From Planctomycetaceae bacterium (lineage in GTDB: Bacteria > Planctomycetota > Planctomycetia > Pirellulales > Thermoguttaceae): a stretch of 6,930 bases of DNA. The stretch covers positions 1 to 6,930 of the forward strand of contig JAISQS010000609.1 of assembly GCA_031274045.1 (NCBI GenBank), in the 5' to 3' direction. Shown here piece by piece: positions 6,683-6,930 of this stretch. How positions within the stretch are numbered: position 1 is the stretch's first letter; every line of letters begins with the position of its first letter. The notes under the pieces are model-generated. The model saw nothing but the letters and a program-made list of their open reading frames with translations. It had not been told where the DNA came from and searched no databases. The position numbers and the translations under genes are program-made.

Positions 6683-6771
6683 CCGCGAAGCGGTAAGAGA
6701 AAAAAATTTCCGCAAAGCGGCGACGGACTGGAACGCGGGCGGGATGCCTCGTTATACCACACATCTTTTTT
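6683..6771 (+). repeat. Permuted copy of the composite-element modules
   Basis: Contains two small hairpins, ccgc-gaa-gcgg (6683-6693) and ccgc-aaa-gcgg (6710-6720). Positions 6710-6740 match the reverse complement of 2363-2392 except for one inserted base. The box CCTCGTTATACCACACA (6747-6763) follows and then a run of six T (6766-6771). Compared with the first element the module order is changed: here the hairpin module precedes the box, whereas in the right arm of the first element, read in the same sense, the box comes first. Confidence 0.8.
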
Positions 6772-6790
6772 GAGATATTTTTTTGAGAAT

Positions 6791-6844
6791 ACGAAACAAA
6801 CAAAATATACGAAACATAACGAAATAATTTTTTTGACACGAAAC
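6791..6844 (+). repeat. ACGAAAY direct repeats
   Basis: ACGAAAY occurs at 6791, 6809, 6819 and 6838, spaced 18, 10 and 19 bases, close to one or two helical turns. The first two lie within an 18-base near-repeat (6790-6807 and 6808-6825). The last begins on the final base of the TTGACA box. They could be regulator binding sites or simply AT-rich repetition. Confidence 0.4.
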
Positions 6845-6862
6845 ACGCAAAAAAACTAAATT
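6833..6862 (+). promoter_or_regulatory. Candidate sigma-70-type promoter
   Basis: A perfect TTGACA (6833-6838) is followed after 18 bases by TAAATT (6857-6862), which matches four of six bases of the -10 consensus. Transcription would start near 6869 and give a leader of about 27 bases before the ATG at 6896. The weak -10 and the AT-rich background make this tentative. Confidence 0.3.
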
Positions 6863-6895
6863 CGCGAAAGTGATTTAAAAAGAGTTTATTTTCAA

Positions 6896-6930
6896 ATGTG
6901 CTTATTAAAATTTCCTGATTATTTCGTTTT
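6896..6930 (+). CDS. Possible 5' end of a further gene, cut by window edge
   Basis: ATG at 6896 opens a frame (MCLLKFPDYFV...) that stays open to the end of the window, and the frame has no stop back to TAA at 6857-6859. AAAGAG about a dozen bases upstream is at best a weak ribosome-binding site. The upstream promoter candidate is the main support. Eleven codons are too few to identify a product, and the frame could close just beyond the window. Confidence 0.2.
   Translation, partial: MCLLKFPDYFV

Larger units (their letters stand above)
6641..6895. other. Intergenic stretch downstream of the giant gene
   Basis: No convincing gene on either strand. The first part has short ATGA/GAATGA repetitions running on from the stop codon. 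It then holds repeat modules (6683-6771), a T-rich direct repeat (ttttttgaga at 6766-6775 and again at 6779-6788), ACGAAA repeats (6791-6844) and a promoter-like sequence. Minus-strand open frames here run through the repeat and look spurious. Confidence 0.6.

Noticed and set aside
6585..6846. Minus-strand frames of 84 and 60 codons after the giant gene
   Set aside because: They translate the dispersed repeat (CGITR peptides shared with the antisense frame at 1860-2144) and have no support as genes.

Overview
The window holds two large genes on the + strand, separated by a 507-base intergenic stretch that is itself a nested inverted-repeat element. A further 290 bases follow, containing a rearranged relative of that element and a possible promoter. 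The genes are AT-rich with GC-rich repeats between them. Neither has a recognisable Shine-Dalgarno sequence. The first gene is a PMT/ArnT-type membrane glycosyltransferase of a form I associate with Planctomycetes, and the second is a giant secreted protein whose motifs resemble uncharacterised planctomycete proteins. An AT-rich planctomycete, perhaps a gut-associated lineage, is my best guess. This is inference from style and motifs, not from a marker gene.

Layout. 23-1996: polytopic glycosyltransferase, 657 residues. 1997-2503: no gene; 2001-2425 is a MITE-like composite element with terminal inverted repeats, a second pair of inverted arms, a central hairpin and an extra hairpin module on the right. 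2504-6640: 1378-residue secreted protein with a signal peptide, at least three (perhaps four) related beta-rich modules, low-complexity Ser/Thr/Asn/Pro linkers including a (Ser-Thr)6 tract, and one C-terminal membrane anchor with a short basic tail. 6641-6895: no gene; a permuted copy of the repeat modules at 6683-6771, then ACGAAA direct repeats running into a TTGACA box. 6896-6930: possible start of another gene, cut by the window edge.

How the genes may fit together. PMT-type enzymes transfer sugars from a lipid-phosphate carrier on the outer face of the cytoplasmic membrane, and their protein substrates are typically Ser/Thr-rich and secreted. The second gene encodes such a protein, so an enzyme-substrate pair is a reasonable hypothesis, supported here only by adjacency and composition. 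The most distinctive things in the window are the modular repeat family, the segment-by-segment switching between G/T-rich and A/C-rich coding blocks inside both genes, and the repeated-module architecture of the giant protein. I see no defence system, transposase, CRISPR array, tRNA or rRNA.
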